Source: Paenibacillus chitinolyticus NBRC 15660 (lineage in GTDB: Bacteria > Bacillota > Bacilli > Paenibacillales > NBRC-103111). From it: a stretch of 64,000 nucleotides of DNA. This document shows, one piece after another, positions 18,944-28,207 of the stretch. The stretch lies in NCBI RefSeq assembly GCF_000739915.1, contig NZ_BBJT01000007.1, positions 62,001 through 126,000 on the forward strand, written 5' to 3'. Position 1 is the first letter of the stretch. Every line of letters starts with the position of its first letter. The notes under the pieces were generated by a model. That model saw only the letters and a program-made list of their open reading frames with translations, made no database searches and had not been told where the DNA came from. The position numbers and the translations under genes were made by a program.

Positions 18944-18997
18944 AATTTTCGGTTCCTTGTAGAGACCTCTGGCCCGTATTGCCAAAGATATACGAAT
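18931..18997 (-). promoter_or_regulatory. purine-type riboswitch aptamer (guanine-like), probable ON switch
   Basis: On the minus strand: P1 ATTCGTA/TACGAAT (7 bp); P2 CTTTGGC/GCCAGAG with L2 AATACGG; J2/3 GTCTCTACA, close to the family's TTTCTAC core; P3 AGGAA/TTCCT with L3 CCGAAAA; J3/1 GGCTACG, where the C corresponds to the specificity position (C for guanine, U for adenine). The usual A before it is G here. Because P1 formation blocks the terminator, ligand binding should turn the dehydrogenase gene on, as in the pbuE arrangement. Confidence 0.8.
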
Positions 18998-19161
18998 AGG
19001 TAACATGCAAATTTAGTTGTTAACGGAGACGTTCGCCCCTTAAACAGGTTAACGAAAATCATGTTCGAAGTCAACCCAGATCCCATTAAATATTCGGTTT
19101 ATTTTTTGTAAAAAAGGAATTTTCATAAAAACAAAGCGATTTAATCACCAAAACACGAACA

Positions 19162-19791
19162 TTAAAAAGAAAAGACGATATAGCCCGCCGACAGCCACAT
19201 CACAATCGCCGACACCTTGCCCAGAACCGCCGTAAACCGTGCGGACCCGCTTATCCGGCCCGTCAGCCAGCCCAGCGCGGCTAAACCGAAGAACCAAAAC
19301 CAGGAAACAAGGATACACGCCAGGGCGAACACCCATTTATGCGTCCCGCTGTACTGCAAGGAGCTCGTGCCGATGACACCGACCGTATCCAGGATGGCAT
19401 GAGGGTTCAGCAGGGAAACCGAAGCGGCGAATGTGATCTGTTTGCGTGCGGGGTACCGTGTTTCATCACCCGCTGCGGGTTGATCCGCGTCCTTGCGTGA
19501 AGCGCTCTTCCACGTTGTCCAGCCCATATAGGCCAAAAAAATGACGCCTGCACTCATGAGCACGGTTTTGATCCACCAGATTTTCAGAACGAGTACGGAG
19601 ACGCCGAAAACCGCCAAACCGATCAGAAGCGTGTCGCATAACGAAGCTGTCAGAACGGCCGGAAGCGCCCGGATATATTTTTTGTGCAAAGCCCCCTGAT
19701 TGAAAATAAATACGTTCTGCACCCCCAGAGGCAAAATAAGCCCCATAGCCAGAATTAGTCCGTGCAGGGCGGCCGCAGCCGTTAACATCAT
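19162..19791 (-). CDS. LysE/ArgO-family amino acid exporter
   Basis: A 209-residue polytopic membrane protein with about six helices. The LysE signature is at the N terminus (LILPLGVQNVFIFNQGAL). SLLNPHAILDTVG is the conserved NPxxxLD-type motif of LysE/ArgO. It likely exports a basic amino acid (arginine or lysine); the exact substrate is inference. GGAGG precedes the start. It diverges from a MocR-type regulator across 198 bases, a common regulator-exporter layout. Confidence 0.88.
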   Translation of the reverse strand: MMLTAAAALHGLILAMGLILPLGVQNVFIFNQGALHKKYIRALPAVLTASLCDTLLIGLAVFGVSVLVLKIWWIKTVLMSAGVIFLAYMGWTTWKSASRKDADQPAAGDETRYPARKQITFAASVSLLNPHAILDTVGVIGTSSLQYSGTHKWVFALACILVSWFWFFGLAALGWLTGRISGSARFTAVLGKVSAIVMWLSAGYIVFSF

Positions 19792-19867
19792 GCCGGTTCC
19801 TCCATCTCTCTACCGTTAGTTTCTCTTGTCTTACTTCCTCATGATATAGAAAGATAACCGTTTGTCT

Positions 19868-19909
19868 CCATCCATTTGGATGGATTGGGAGCCAACCAAA
19901 CGTTATACT
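19868..19909. promoter_or_regulatory. dyad operator and promoter between lysE-like and mocR-like genes
   Basis: CCATCCA-TTT-GGATGG (19868-19883) is a nearly perfect inverted repeat. Just after it is a good -10 box TATACT (19904-19909) for the plus-strand regulator gene, placing the dyad over the -35 region (TGGATT at 19881, 17-base spacer). A regulator bound here could control both divergent genes. Confidence 0.5.
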
Positions 19910-19989
19910 GGAACAAGCGAGCCTGGACCGGCTAAATTCAGAGGACCGTTCAGAGAGCCGGACATCCTCCCAGAAAGCAGGAACCCTTC

Positions 19990-21441
19990 ATGCAGGACAG
20001 CAGCTGGAAACCCGACAAGACTTCCTCCATTCCCTTATCCGTTCAAATCAAACAGTATATTAAAAGCAAAATCGAAAACGGCGAGTGGCCCGTAGGCACG
20101 AAAATCCCTCCCCAGCGGGCTATGGCCGCCGTCTTCGAAGTCAACCGCAGCACCGTCGTAGCCGCCGTTGACGAGCTGATCGCCGACGGAATCCTGGAGG
20201 GCCGCAGCGGAAGCGGCACACGGGTCGTCAACAATTCCTGGACGCTGCTCACGCCGTCGGCCGTTCCGGACTGGACCTCTTACGTGCAGTCGGGCGTCCA
20301 CCGGCCTAACCGGACGATGATCCGGGAGATCAACCGGGCGGAGTTCGTCCCCGGCATGATCAGGCTGGGAACCGGAGAGCTTTCTCCCGCTCTTCACCCC
20401 CATGAAATGACGAGAAAAGTGCTCGAGAGGCTGCCGGACCGCATGACTTCGCTCGGCTACGAGGAGCCGAAGGGGCTGCTCCCTCTCCGGGAGAGGATTA
20501 GCGCTTATTTGAGCACAAGCGGCATCCATGCCTCCCCTTCGTCCATTCTGATCGTCTCGGGGGCGCTGCAGGCGCTCCAGCTCATTTCCCTCGGCCTGGC
20601 GCAGCCCGGCTCCACCCTGCTGCTGGAGAAGCCGTCTTACTTGTTCTCGCTCCATATGTTCCAATCCGCCGGGGTCCGCCTGTGCGGCCTTCCGATGGAT
20701 GAGCGCGGAATAATGGCGGATCGCATCCCGGAGCTGGCCAAGCGCGCCAAGGGAGCCATGCTCTACACCATCCCGTCTTTTCATAACCCGACCGGCACCC
20801 TGATGCCGGAAGACCGGAGAAAAGAGCTGCTGGAGGTGTGCGAGACCGCGCAGCTTCCCGTCATCGAGGATGACGTGTACCGCGAGCTGTGGCTCGACGA
20901 ACCCCCGCCTCCGCCGCTGAAAGCGATGGACAAGAACGGGCTTGTCCTGCACCTCGGAAGCCTCTCCAAGACGTGGAGTCCCGGCCTGCGCATCGGCTGG
21001 GTGGTCGGACCCGAAGCCGTCATCGACCGGTTGGCCGACCTCAAGATGCAGACGGACTACGGCTCCAGCTCGCTGTCGCAGTGGGCGGCCGCCGAACTTC
21101 TCTCCGGCGGGTTATATCCGCGGCATCTGGAGACGGTTCGTACGGAGATGCGGAGGCGCCGCGACCGGACCCTGGAGCTGCTGGATAGCGGGTTCAAGGA
21201 TATCGCCTCCTGGAAAGTCCCGTCCGGGGGCTTTTACATCTGGCTGAAGCTTACCCGTTCTCTCTCCATGAAGGAATTGTTTGAGAAAGGGCTCCAGGCA
21301 GGCATCCTTCTGAATCCGGGAAGCCTGTACGATCCTCTCTCCGCCCCTTATCTCAGACTTTCGTATTCCTACGCTTCTCTCGAAGATCTGGAAAAGGGGC
21401 TGCTGAAGCTCTCCGCTTTGATCCGCAGACTTGCCCGCTGA
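19990..21441 (+). CDS. MocR/PdxR-type GntR regulator with aminotransferase-like domain
   Basis: A 483-residue chimera. The N-terminal GntR winged helix covers about residues 15-80 (PPQRAMAAVFEVNRSTVVAAV in part, then GILEGRSGSGTRV). The rest is a fold-type I PLP aminotransferase domain: GALQALQLISL, SFHNPTG, IEDDVYREL, and LGSLSKTWSPGLRIGW with the PLP Lys. Such proteins sense PLP, amino acids or their derivatives. The divergent LysE-type gene is the likely target, which is inference. Confidence 0.9.
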   Translation: MQDSSWKPDKTSSIPLSVQIKQYIKSKIENGEWPVGTKIPPQRAMAAVFEVNRSTVVAAVDELIADGILEGRSGSGTRVVNNSWTLLTPSAVPDWTSYVQSGVHRPNRTMIREINRAEFVPGMIRLGTGELSPALHPHEMTRKVLERLPDRMTSLGYEEPKGLLPLRERISAYLSTSGIHASPSSILIVSGALQALQLISLGLAQPGSTLLLEKPSYLFSLHMFQSAGVRLCGLPMDERGIMADRIPELAKRAKGAMLYTIPSFHNPTGTLMPEDRRKELLEVCETAQLPVIEDDVYRELWLDEPPPPPLKAMDKNGLVLHLGSLSKTWSPGLRIGWVVGPEAVIDRLADLKMQTDYGSSSLSQWAAAELLSGGLYPRHLETVRTEMRRRRDRTLELLDSGFKDIASWKVPSGGFYIWLKLTRSLSMKELFEKGLQAGILLNPGSLYDPLSAPYLRLSYSYASLEDLEKGLLKLSALIRRLAR

Positions 21442-21551
21442 CCCAATGCCGGGATGCCGGACTTTGGAGCCGGTTTGCCGGACCGGACGTCTAAAAACCT
21501 TTTTCCCGCAATAGGTTAAGCATGAGACGACATCCGGAAAGGAAGAAGAGC

Positions 21552-22181
21552 ATGGCCTCCTTATTTCAGCTCCCTGTTCAGGTGGAAACCGAAACCGTCA
21601 CATCTCCGGGGGTGACGATCTATACGCCGAAACTTTCGGGCCTTCGAAGCCCTGCGGTTCAGAAAAAGCTAAACGCGGCATTCTCCGGCCTTACGGCTTT
21701 GCTCTTTAACGAACAGAAGAAATACCAGACCGGCACTCTCCAGGAGATGACAGGTCATTATGAGGTGAAGACGAACGAGAGAGGACTTCTCAGCCTGATC
21801 GCCACCAACTATGCCTATTCGGCCCCCATGGCCCACGGGTATACCGTTGCGGAATCTCTTACATGCGATGTGAACTCCGGGGATTTTTTCACCCTTTCAC
21901 AGCTTTTCAAGCCCGGAAGCGGCTACGTGGAACTGCTTTCGCAGCACGTAAAGGTACAGCTTCAGCGGCGCAAACTGCCCCTGCTGAACCCTCCGTTCAA
22001 ATCCGTCTGGCCCGATCAAAACTTCTATCTGGCGGATAAAGCGCTGGTGCTGTATTTCGATCTTCTTGACATCACTCCTTATTACGTCGGATTTCCCATG
22101 TTTCCGATCTCGGTGTACGATCTGCTTCCCATTGCGGCAGAAGGAGGTCCCCTGGACATCCTTGCGGTAGACGTCAGCTGA
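21552..22181 (+). CDS. DUF3298 (RsiV C-terminal-like) domain protein
   Basis: About 209 residues with no signal peptide or membrane segment. The pattern of an N-terminal DUF4163-like part (YEVKTNERGLLSLIATNYAYSAPMAHG in outline) followed by a DUF3298 part (FFTLSQLFKPGSGYVELLS, ALVLYFDLLDITPYYVGFP) matches the fold found outside the membrane in the anti-sigma factor RsiV. Here it stands alone, so function is unknown. Start 21552 is chosen for the AAGGAAGAAG upstream; 21522 is the alternative. Confidence 0.7.
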   Translation: MASLFQLPVQVETETVTSPGVTIYTPKLSGLRSPAVQKKLNAAFSGLTALLFNEQKKYQTGTLQEMTGHYEVKTNERGLLSLIATNYAYSAPMAHGYTVAESLTCDVNSGDFFTLSQLFKPGSGYVELLSQHVKVQLQRRKLPLLNPPFKSVWPDQNFYLADKALVLYFDLLDITPYYVGFPMFPISVYDLLPIAAEGGPLDILAVDVS

Positions 22182-22211
22182 CAAGACCCCCGGCCGGTTA
22201 TCGGACGAAGC

Positions 22212-22242
22212 GGCAGCCTCTCAAATGGAGGGCTGCTTTTTT
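22212..22242 (+). terminator. terminator after the DUF3298 gene
   Basis: GCAGCC pairs with GGCTGC around a 12-base loop, followed by TTTTTT. Confidence 0.85.
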
Positions 22243-22406
22243 GCGTTCCAGATTACGTTCAGATAAAATCGCTGATCGTCCGGCGTGTACGACTTTAATC
22301 CTTTAACCGCTACCCCCTAATTGACGGTCAGGGATTTTTTGAGATTTTAACGTTCAGAAGGGTAATATAAAAGAGCAGGACCCTATACTTAGGAGGCAGA
22401 TAAACA

Positions 22407-22763
22407 ATGGAAACTAGCTTATACGAGAAACTTGGCGGAAAAGAAGCAATCGGAAAAGTCGTAGAGGAGTTTTACAAGCGTATCACTGCGGACGAATCGG
22501 TCAATCATTTCTTCCGGGATACGGATATGGCGAAACAGCTGCGTCATCAGACGGCTTTCATCAGCTATGCGCTCGGCGGCGCCCCCTACACAGGCAAGTC
22601 GATGGCTGCGGCCCATACGGGACTGAACCTGCAGCCGGAGCATTTCGACAGCATCGTCAACCATTTGCAAGCCTCTTTGGCGCATTTCGGAGTCACCGAA
22701 GACGATATCCGTCAAATCACGGAGAAGGTAGGGTCCCTGAAGGGCGATATCCTTTATAAATAA
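22407..22763 (+). CDS. group I truncated hemoglobin
   Basis: A 118-residue 2-over-2 globin. LYEKLGGKEAIGKVVEEFYKR gives helices A and B with Tyr23 (B10), the distal ligand-stabilising residue. FFRDTDMAKQLRHQTAF is the C/E region, and AAHTGLNL contains His70 (F8), the proximal heme ligand. Such proteins bind O2 and detoxify NO. AGGAGG precedes the start. It is a single gene with no partner nearby. Confidence 0.93.
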   Translation: METSLYEKLGGKEAIGKVVEEFYKRITADESVNHFFRDTDMAKQLRHQTAFISYALGGAPYTGKSMAAAHTGLNLQPEHFDSIVNHLQASLAHFGVTEDDIRQITEKVGSLKGDILYK

Positions 22764-22955
22764 AACGGATACGGGCCCGGCAGCTTCCCCTAAACTCCGG
22801 TCGGCAGCTCCCTTTACCCCGCCCGCTGCAGTCTGGACGAAGGTTCCCTGAATCTTTGTCCCTTTTCCCACAGGGGCCGGATGTGCTACAATTTGCAAAA
22901 CGTCTTCACGTGTTAGGATTATTCACATATAGAGAAGGTAGAAGGGGGGAAACGG

Positions 22956-24272
22956 ATGGATATGCGCAAGTACCGTTTGGATGAACCCGCACTGGGTACA
23001 TTCAGCGAGGAACGGGACGAATACGAACGCGATTACGCCCGTCTTATTCAGTCTCCGGTGTTCCGCCGGCTGCAGGGCAAATCGCAGGTATTCGGTGCGG
23101 GGACGGGGGATTATTACCGGACGCGGCTTACCCATTCCCTAGAGGTTTCGCAGATTGCCCGCGAGGTTGCCCGGCGTATGAGAAAACAATACGCGTTTTG
23201 CATCGGCGGGGAGCATCCCGGCTTGATGATCGACCCGGCCGTCGTGGAATGCGCATCTCTCGCGCACGATTTGGGACATCCTCCGTTCGGCCACAAAGGC
23301 GAGGAAGTGCTCAATCATCTTCTCGGGGAAGAGCACGGCCTCTCCTACGAAGGAAACGCGCAGAATTTCAGGATTCTGACGTTTCTGGAGAAACGCGCCG
23401 GCAGCGACAGCGGCCTGGATTTGACGGCCGCCGTGCTTCTGGCCATCAACAAATACCCATACAGCCTGGAAGAGCCGGGACGGCTCAAAGGCGTGTACGG
23501 GATGGAGTGGGAGGGCATCCGGCAGCTCCGGGACATGTGGAACATGCCGGAAGGCTGTCCGACGCTGGAAGCCCAGCTCATGGATTTATGCGATGACATT
23601 GCGTACTCCACGCACGACATCGAGGACGGAATCCGCGCCGGCAAAATCCAGATGAACCGCTCCTTCTTCGAAGACGACCGGCTGATCGGGCACCTCGTTC
23701 AGGAAATCGTGAACGATCAGGGCAACCTCGAGGTCGGCTGGGAGCAGGTGGACATCACCGCGATGGTGAAGCAGGTGCTTGCCTCTTACCTCGAGCAGTG
23801 GGAGCTCATCTACGCCCAGTGCGACCGGGAAGCCTCGCGCACGCGCAGAGAGATGAAAGCCCGCTGGGTCAGCTCCTTCGCCGGAAAAGTCGGCATTATC
23901 GACGACCCGGATAAAGGCTGGAAGCGCGTCACGTTCGTGCGCGAAGGCCGCCGGGACCTTGATCTTCTCCGTACGATGGAGATAATCAAGAAATTGGCCT
24001 GGGTCACGCTCGTCAAAGACTTCCGCGTCCAGCGGCTTCAAAAGCGCAGCGAAATCATCATCCGCCGGCTGTGGGACAGCTTTAAAGTGCCGGATCACGG
24101 ACAGCTCATTATTCCGCCCGACTGGATCGAGAACTACGAGCGGCATCTCTCCGTATGGTCTTGGCCCCGGCTGGTCGCCGATTATATCTCCGGCATGACC
24201 GACGCGTACGCGGAGAAAGTCGCCGCCGAGCTTTACGCGAGCAAGTCCGGCTCGATCTACGAGATGGACTAA
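22956..24272 (+). CDS. dgt: deoxyguanosine triphosphate triphosphohydrolase-like (HD superfamily)
   Basis: A 438-residue dGTPase. RRLQGKSQVFG and RTRLTHSLEVSQIA give His60, and LAHDLGHPPFGHKGE gives the metal-binding His104-Asp105 pair, with the later DLCDDIAYSTHDIEDGI supplying the final aspartate. It removes triphosphate from dGTP or other dNTPs to regulate dNTP pools. Seven or so bases separate AGGGGGG from ATG 22956. Exact nucleotide preference is unknown. Confidence 0.93.
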   Translation: MDMRKYRLDEPALGTFSEERDEYERDYARLIQSPVFRRLQGKSQVFGAGTGDYYRTRLTHSLEVSQIAREVARRMRKQYAFCIGGEHPGLMIDPAVVECASLAHDLGHPPFGHKGEEVLNHLLGEEHGLSYEGNAQNFRILTFLEKRAGSDSGLDLTAAVLLAINKYPYSLEEPGRLKGVYGMEWEGIRQLRDMWNMPEGCPTLEAQLMDLCDDIAYSTHDIEDGIRAGKIQMNRSFFEDDRLIGHLVQEIVNDQGNLEVGWEQVDITAMVKQVLASYLEQWELIYAQCDREASRTRREMKARWVSSFAGKVGIIDDPDKGWKRVTFVREGRRDLDLLRTMEIIKKLAWVTLVKDFRVQRLQKRSEIIIRRLWDSFKVPDHGQLIIPPDWIENYERHLSVWSWPRLVADYISGMTDAYAEKVAAELYASKSGSIYEMD

Positions 24273-24310
24273 GGCGGGATGCCCGTTTTTTTAGAAGAAA
24301 GCCTGTATAT

Positions 24311-25354
24311 TTATGCAGTCCAAGACGGCAGGACCCTCAGCGGCTGCGGCTCCGGCTTGCCGAAGTAGTAGCCCTGAAACCATTCATAACCGAGATCCCG
24401 GAGACATTCCAGATCGTCGCGGTCTTCGATTCCTTCCGCGAGCGCACGGGAATTGAGCTCCTGGGTCATTCTTGCCACAGCGCGTGCCACGCGCTGTTTT
24501 CTTTTATCCTTGCTGACGCCCCGGCAAAATTCAAGTGCCAGTTTCACGACGTCGGGCTCCAGTTCGGAAAGGACCTGCAGGCTGTTAAAACCCGTTCCGA
24601 CATCATCCAGTGCATAGCGGAAGCCATGTTTTTTGTAAAAAGCCAAGATGCTTCTCAGGTGGTCCATATTGTTGATTTCTTCGCTCTCCACCACCTCGAA
24701 AATGATCGATTCGGGGTTTACGCCCGTTCTCTCCACCATCTCAACTGTCGATTGAAGACAGTGAACGGGATTATAGATGGACGTCGGGAGGAAGTTGATG
24801 AAAATCAGCCCGTCATCCAGACCGCCGGCGTTCCGGACAGCTTCCAAGCGGCATGTGCGGTCCAGCGCGAACAGGCGGTCCCTCGCTTTAGCGGCCTGAA
24901 ACAGCTGAACCGGCGGAATCAGCCCGCCGTCCCGCCCTGTTCCCCGCGACAGCAGCTCGTAACCGATAATGGAGCTTTCCACGCCGTCAAAAGAAACGAT
25001 CGGCTGGTAAAAAGTCCGGATAGAGCGGTTCGTAATGACATCGTCAATCCAATTGGCATCTCGTTCTTCCTTGAAAAATTGGACGGGCTTGAGCTTGTCC
25101 AGCCCCTGCAAGGGATCATGCTTGTCCGCCCGCACGGCCCGGATATTGGCATATTCCAGATGCGCGGTCACATAATCGAGCATGGCGTTGAACAGAGATT
25201 CGTGCATCCAGTACAGCCGTGAATCGATTTTATCCCACTTATCCGCCGGGTATTCCGGCAAATAGGCATCCAGAAACGCGGAAGTTTCGCTTCCGCCAAA
25301 GTAGACCGTGTAGCCGCGCTCCCCAACGAAGCATTTCGAACAAAAGTTTTGCAT
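24311..25354 (-). CDS. EAL-domain cyclic-di-GMP phosphodiesterase
   Basis: A 347-residue protein. The first 120 residues are unassigned and start with a paired cysteine motif FCSKCF. An EAL domain covers about 125-345: YELLSR (EAL as ELL, catalytic Glu kept), FINFLPTSI (Asn), IIFEVVESE, ALDDVGTGFNSL (metal-binding DD), PDVVKLALE (Lys kept, following Asp changed), ALAEGIED and FQGYYFGKP. Most catalytic residues are present, so hydrolysis of c-di-GMP is likely. The CxxC could bind metal or respond to redox state. AGGGAG precedes the start. Confidence 0.85.
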   Translation of the reverse strand: MQNFCSKCFVGERGYTVYFGGSETSAFLDAYLPEYPADKWDKIDSRLYWMHESLFNAMLDYVTAHLEYANIRAVRADKHDPLQGLDKLKPVQFFKEERDANWIDDVITNRSIRTFYQPIVSFDGVESSIIGYELLSRGTGRDGGLIPPVQLFQAAKARDRLFALDRTCRLEAVRNAGGLDDGLIFINFLPTSIYNPVHCLQSTVEMVERTGVNPESIIFEVVESEEINNMDHLRSILAFYKKHGFRYALDDVGTGFNSLQVLSELEPDVVKLALEFCRGVSKDKRKQRVARAVARMTQELNSRALAEGIEDRDDLECLRDLGYEWFQGYYFGKPEPQPLRVLPSWTA

Positions 25355-25486
25355 GAAAAGCGCTCCCTATGTCACATAATGGATGGATTTACGTCTATCT
25401 TACTTAATAAGGGTTCTAATTTACAACCTTTAAGGATAAAATTTCATTTTAACGAGGAATCCGGGCTTGGAAACGGTTTTTACTTC

Positions 25487-26425
25487 CTAATTCCCCTGAA
25501 ATCTCCTTAAACTATTTTCGCCGAATTCCCATTCCGGCGTTTTCAGACCGCCTCCTTCTTTAAGCGTGTACCACGGGCTTTGAGCGGGATTTGCAGGATT
25601 GACCAAAATATGCGTCTCCTGGGCGGGCGTGTAGCTTTGCGCCAGCATAAATAAGGTCTCCCCCGTCGACTTATTCACCGCTGTATCCACGACAATGACC
25701 GCATGTCCCGGCGATCCTCCGACAATGAACACATCTCCCGGCTTCACTTCGCTCTTTTTGACCGGTATCAGCTCTTTTTCCAACGATAACGTTCCCGCAT
25801 AGGCGAAAACCACATCCATAAACTTGCGGAAACCCTCCTGGCTGTTATCGGACCCACCATTTTTTACCCACGATGCCTCATTTCCATTCATCTTAATTCT
25901 ATATCCGTTCATCCATTTTGAATATTCGGCTTTAAACCCGTTCACAAAGTTAAAATGAATCTCCCCGTACTGCTTCCGGTCGAATAAGTATTGGGCCCGC
26001 AGCAGCATGACCGCATCGGCGCACTGATGAAGATCGCGGCTGCCGATCGGGATATCGACCACAGCCTCGTAGACCCCGGGCTTGTTTTTCTCGCGCCCGT
26101 CGAAAAGATGAACGACCGAGCCGTCCGGCTTCAGCTTCAGTCCGCGTAAAAACGCCGCAAAGCTTCCCGGCTCGGCCGGCGTGCGTTCGAACCCTTTCGG
26201 CGCTTTGAACCGCTCCTGTAAAGTAACGCCTTCGGGCGTCAAGATGGCGGCGTTTTGTGCGGCCTTCTGTCCGGCCGCGGATTTCCCGCTCCCAGCCTCC
26301 TTCCCCGCCTGCTTGGCAGTCGGCTCGGAAGAACCGGCCGAATCGCACGCGGACACCCCCAACGACAGAACCAGCAGGCTCATCAGCGCACTTTGTTTCC
26401 ATTTATCGCTATATAAGAAGGACAT
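25487..26425 (-). CDS. DUF4846 lipoprotein
   Basis: About 312 residues. Signal sequence with lipobox VSAC (LVLSLGVSACDSAG), so the protein is anchored to the outer face of the membrane. An Ala/Gly/Lys-rich linker precedes the DUF4846 domain: SFAAFLRGLKLKPDGS, DLHQCADAVMLLRAQYLF, GDVFIVGGSPGHAVIVVD. Function unknown; the Cys-less GxSPGHAVIV core looks like a binding or hydrolase site. The start MSFLYSDKWK at 26425 has AAAGGAG upstream; the longer frame to 26467 is unlikely. Confidence 0.8.
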   Translation of the reverse strand: MSFLYSDKWKQSALMSLLVLSLGVSACDSAGSSEPTAKQAGKEAGSGKSAAGQKAAQNAAILTPEGVTLQERFKAPKGFERTPAEPGSFAAFLRGLKLKPDGSVVHLFDGREKNKPGVYEAVVDIPIGSRDLHQCADAVMLLRAQYLFDRKQYGEIHFNFVNGFKAEYSKWMNGYRIKMNGNEASWVKNGGSDNSQEGFRKFMDVVFAYAGTLSLEKELIPVKKSEVKPGDVFIVGGSPGHAVIVVDTAVNKSTGETLFMLAQSYTPAQETHILVNPANPAQSPWYTLKEGGGLKTPEWEFGENSLRRFQGN

Positions 26426-26467
26426 GTTCGCGGTCTCCTTTGAACTTTTTTCTTCATTATAATGCAT

Positions 26468-26837
26468 TCTAGAATTTATTTACAAAAAATGAAATCTAGG
26501 GGACTCGCGATAAGTTGGAAGGGGTTGCTCAGGCATACCGGACTTGACTCTCCACTTTGACGCCTTGACGCCGGGACCGCCTAAGCCGTCCTTTTGTTTT
26601 CCCTGTTCACACGTCATCGGTCTGCTTCTTTACTTGATATACCAACCTCTGTCCGAAGCCCTCCCGCAAAATATTTTCCTCCGCCCGCCACTCCGTGCCC
26701 TCTTCTATTCCGATGAACCTTTACATAGATTTGAAAAACAACTTAAAAATTGACGCTTGACGTTTTGAGGCTCCGGTAGTACGATACATATCATTAATCC
26801 CGACTAAACTTATGAGCATTAAGGGGGAACAGGCTTC
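26468..26837. other. intergenic region between DUF4846 and tcyP-like genes
   Basis: 370 bases without a gene. It contains the promoter at 26757-26785 and nothing else I can name. Confidence 0.5.
26757..26785 (+). promoter_or_regulatory. sigma-A promoter of the tcyP-like gene
   Basis: TTGACG (26757-26762), 17 bases, TACGAT (26780-26785), about 50 bases before the start codon. Confidence 0.65.
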
Positions 26838-28193
26838 ATGAATAACAACTTGATCAAAGCTTTCGAGACCAACTGGATTTCCCTGGTTGTTTCTCTTGTT
26901 ATTATCGGCTTTCTTTATTTCTTAGCCAAAAAACGCGTCAGCTTCGGCTACCGCGTCCTGATCGGTCTTGGTATCGGTCTTATCGTAGGGTTCATCTTCA
27001 ATACCTACAAAATCGACGCGAAAAGCGTCAGCACGATCGGTACGATCTACGTCAATCTCATCAAAATGATGGTAATTCCGCTCGTAGTCGTGCTCGTCAT
27101 CAACAGCATCGCCGGTCTTTCCAACCTCGGGCAGCTTCGCAAAATCGGGCTGAAAACGATCGGACTGTTCCTGGCGACTACCGGTATCGCAGCCTTGATC
27201 GGACTGCTCGTCGCGCTCGTATTCAATCCGGGCTCCGGCATTCCGCAAGGCACGCTTAAAGATTTCAAACCGAAAGAAATCCCGACGTTCTCCCAGGTTA
27301 TCCTGGATCTCGTTCCGTCGAATCCTTTCAATGAAATGGCGACCGGCAAAGTCGTTCCGGTTCTGATCTTCGCAATCTTCGTGGCTGTTGCCATCGTTCA
27401 TATCGGCTCCAAGAAGCCTGACGCCGTCAAGCCCGTGAAGGACCTGATCGCTTCGCTGGCTCAAGTGCTTCACCAGGTGATCAAGTACGTCATCCGCCTG
27501 ACTCCATACGGCGTATACGCGCTGATCGCGGCTATGGCCGCCAAATACGGCGTGGATACCCTGAAGCCGCTAATCATGCTTATTCTGGCCACGTACACGG
27601 CGCTTCTGCTTCACTTCATCATTACGTTCGGCGGTCTGGTTACGTTCGTAGCCAAGGTCAACCCGTTCAAGTTCTTCCGCAAGGCTTACCCGACGATCGC
27701 CGTTGCTTTCACGACCCGCAGCAGCTACGCGACACTTCCGGTTAACCTGGAAGTCCTGACGAAAAAACTGCGCGTATCTCCGCGTATCGCCAGCTTCGTG
27801 GCTCCGCTCGGCGCGACGATCAACATGAACGGCTGCGGCGGCGTATGGCCCGCTGTCGTTGCGATCTTCGTCGCAGGCGTCTACCACATTCCGCTGAGCG
27901 TGTCCGATTACATTCTGATCGTGCTCGTCAGCATGATCTCCTCCGTCGGCGTTGCCGGCGTACCCGGACCGGCTGCCATCTCGACGACGGTCGTACTGAC
28001 CGCTCTCGGTCTGCCGCTTGAAGGTCTGGGCCTGACCCTCGCTATCGACGCTATCGTCGACATGGGCCGTACGGCTGTGAACGCGACGGGTACTACGGTG
28101 TCCACGCTGATCGTGGCCAACTCCGAAGGCGAATTCGACCGCGCGTCCTTTGACCGCGACGAAGAGGATGAGTTGGAATTGAACCCGGCTTAA
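26838..28193 (+). CDS. TcyP-like L-cystine or dicarboxylate:cation symporter
   Basis: A 451-residue DAACS-family (GltP/TcyP) secondary transporter. The N terminus VSFGYRVLIGLGIGLIVGF follows the TcyP layout. The SSYATLP hairpin motif (serine-rich re-entrant loop), ATINMNGCGG (NMDGT-like substrate/cation motif) and VGVAGVPGPAAISTTVV are present, ending with an acidic tail. L-cystine uptake is the best guess because of TcyP-like features; glutamate/dicarboxylate cannot be excluded. AAGGGGG precedes the start and a terminator follows. Confidence 0.85.
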   Translation: MNNNLIKAFETNWISLVVSLVIIGFLYFLAKKRVSFGYRVLIGLGIGLIVGFIFNTYKIDAKSVSTIGTIYVNLIKMMVIPLVVVLVINSIAGLSNLGQLRKIGLKTIGLFLATTGIAALIGLLVALVFNPGSGIPQGTLKDFKPKEIPTFSQVILDLVPSNPFNEMATGKVVPVLIFAIFVAVAIVHIGSKKPDAVKPVKDLIASLAQVLHQVIKYVIRLTPYGVYALIAAMAAKYGVDTLKPLIMLILATYTALLLHFIITFGGLVTFVAKVNPFKFFRKAYPTIAVAFTTRSSYATLPVNLEVLTKKLRVSPRIASFVAPLGATINMNGCGGVWPAVVAIFVAGVYHIPLSVSDYILIVLVSMISSVGVAGVPGPAAISTTVVLTALGLPLEGLGLTLAIDAIVDMGRTAVNATGTTVSTLIVANSEGEFDRASFDRDEEDELELNPA

Positions 28194-28207
28194 GCGGGAC
28201 GTTAATA

